Below, in pieces: positions 6,015-6,593 of a stretch of 6,593 nt of DNA (positions within the stretch are counted from its first letter, which is position 1; every line of letters begins with the position of its first letter). The position numbers and the translations under genes were made by a program. Origin of the DNA: Planctomicrobium sp. (GTDB lineage Bacteria > Planctomycetota > Planctomycetia > Planctomycetales > Planctomycetaceae); contig JABJMI010000601.1 of assembly GCA_018659505.1 (NCBI GenBank), forward strand, positions 1-6,593, written 5' to 3'. Below the pieces are notes generated by a model. It was given only the letters and a program-made list of their open reading frames with translations, was not told the DNA's origin and searched no databases.

Positions 6015-6029
6015 AATTTTAATTGTAAG
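6015..6029 (+). repeat. 15-bp direct repeat flanking an inserted element (right copy)
   Basis: This is an exact copy of 5848-5862 (AATTTTAATTGTAAG). It ends one base before the candidate -35 box of the following gene. Confidence 0.75.
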
Positions 6030-6058
6030 GTGACAAGTCAGAACATTAAATCTATAAA
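6030..6058 (+). promoter_or_regulatory. Candidate sigma70-type promoter of the SnoaL-like gene
   Basis: GTGACA (6030-6035) and TATAAA (6053-6058) are each one base from consensus and are separated by exactly 17 bp. Transcription would start near 6065, giving a leader of about 30 nt that contains the GGAGG site. The promoter begins immediately after the right 15-bp repeat. Confidence 0.5.
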
Positions 6059-6081
6059 AGGTCGGTACATTTCTATCTACC

Positions 6082-6086
6082 GGAGG
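6082..6086 (+). promoter_or_regulatory. Strong Shine-Dalgarno site for the GTG start at 6095
   Basis: GGAGG with 8 nt to the GTG start codon is the strongest ribosome-binding site in the window, and it decides the non-ATG start of the SnoaL-like gene. Confidence 0.75.
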
Positions 6087-6094
6087 GATACCCA

Positions 6095-6511
6095 GTGAGC
6101 GATACACTTGAGAAGGCGATGAACTTTTTTGATGCATGTGAAACTGGAAAAGGCTGGGAGGCGTGCAAGTTATATTGTCACCCTGGAGCAACGTTCTCAG
6201 CACAGGCGGGAGCGATTGCAGACATCAACGATTTAGAGGGCTACACCGAATGGATGAAGAACTTGCTGACGCCTATTCCAGATGGTCGCTATGAATTGAA
6301 GAGTTTTTCAGAAGACGAAAGTCGTCAATGTGTTACGGCATTTGCAGTTTTTCACGGTACTCAAACAGGTCCCGGTGGTCCCGGCGAACCAACTGGAAAA
6401 ACGATTGAAGCTGATTACGTGTATGCAATTCAGTTTGAAGGTGACCTGATCAAGCACCTTACTAAAATTTGGAACGACACAATCAGCCTCGAGCAACTTG
6501 GTTGGGTATAA
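6095..6511 (+). CDS. SnoaL-like / NTF2-fold small protein
   Basis: A 138-residue cytoplasmic protein with the look of the SnoaL-like branch of the NTF2 superfamily: an N-terminal helix (TLEKAMNFFDACETGKGWEA, 4-23), the Y-C-H-P-G-A-T-F strand entry (27-34), a helix with the W-M-K pattern (YTEWMKNLLTPIPDGRYEL, 50-68), strands at 78-90 (QCVTAFAVFHGTQ), a Gly/Pro-rich turn (TGPGGPGEPTG, 91-101), and the final strands DYVYAIQFEGDLIKHLTKIW (107-126). The family uses a cone-shaped pocket, either for catalysis (polyketide cyclases, isomerases) or just for ligand binding, so the fold does not reveal the reaction. The start is GTG at 6095 with GGAGG 8 nt upstream, and a good promoter precedes it, so the gene may be transcribed on its own. 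It neighbours the EthD-type gene across an inserted element. Family placement is by motif recognition only. Confidence 0.8.
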   Translation: MSDTLEKAMNFFDACETGKGWEACKLYCHPGATFSAQAGAIADINDLEGYTEWMKNLLTPIPDGRYELKSFSEDESRQCVTAFAVFHGTQTGPGGPGEPTGKTIEADYVYAIQFEGDLIKHLTKIWNDTISLEQLGWV

Positions 6512-6531
6512 AGGCGACAGGAGGGTGATCT

Positions 6532-6593
6532 GATACCTGTCAATTTCTGTGGGCAGCCTGATGGTTACTGAATGTAAATTGGAAGCACAAGAA
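6532..6593 (+). repeat. 62-bp direct repeat, copy 2
   Basis: This matches 5320-5381 at 55 of 62 positions without gaps. It starts 21 bp after the SnoaL-like stop and runs to the window edge, so the repeat may be longer than what is seen. The distance between copies is 1,212 bp. Confidence 0.85.

Noticed and set aside
5814..6203. Minus-strand 129-codon frame (VGWVEFVDPREWWVTQS)
   Set aside because: It reads through the GTAGGGTGGG inverted-repeat element and antisense of two real genes; the peptide is repeat-derived.
5320..6593. 62-bp repeats as integron attC sites
   Set aside because: No GTTRRRY/RYYYAAC core sites and no convincing internal imperfect palindrome typical of attC.

Overview
The window looks like a chromosomal segment of a planctomycete (Planctomycetota). 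This is an inference from gene content: a GNAT protein of a type I associate with planctomycetes, a lipid A kinase (LpxK, so a Gram-negative type envelope), and a sodium:alanine symporter enlarged by extra soluble domains. Base composition is moderate, and intergenic spaces are long and full of dispersed repeats of the kind that give spurious 'HGDTEARR' and 'LSTLNSQL' peptides. No rRNA, tRNA, CRISPR array, transposase or phage gene is visible.

Layout. (1) 118-693, minus strand: GNAT N-acetyltransferase, with a dispersed repeat just past its stop. (2) 694-1438: 745 bp with no credible gene. Its centre (846-1195) is a composite inverted arrangement of two repeat families around a pair of TTCATCCTGT repeats. 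(3) 1439-3610, plus strand: AGCS-family Na+:alanine/glycine symporter with a signal peptide, an inserted N-terminal soluble domain of about 150 residues and a coiled-coil-like insertion of about 48 residues. (4) 3757-4197 and 4194-5261: a single-domain universal stress protein and lpxK, overlapping by 4 bp and probably cotranscribed. (5) 5262-6593: an accessory-looking stretch with two small genes, an EthD-domain protein (5493-5855) and a SnoaL/NTF2-like protein (6095-6511). A 62-bp direct repeat (5320-5381 and 6532-6593, 55/62 identical) brackets them. Between them lies a roughly 150-bp inverted-repeat element flanked by a perfect 15-bp direct repeat, which looks like a target-site duplication.

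How the genes relate. LpxK performs a late step of lipid A synthesis at the inner membrane, the symporter imports small amino acids, and the UspA-like protein is a nucleotide-binding stress protein. Only usp-lpxK has real evidence of coupling. The EthD and SnoaL-like proteins belong to small alpha+beta folds common in aromatic or polyketide-type metabolism, but nothing here fixes a substrate. I see no clear new multi-gene system. The most notable signals are the MITE-like element with its 15-bp duplication, the 62-bp repeats that make a 1,212-bp unit, and the domain insertions in the symporter.
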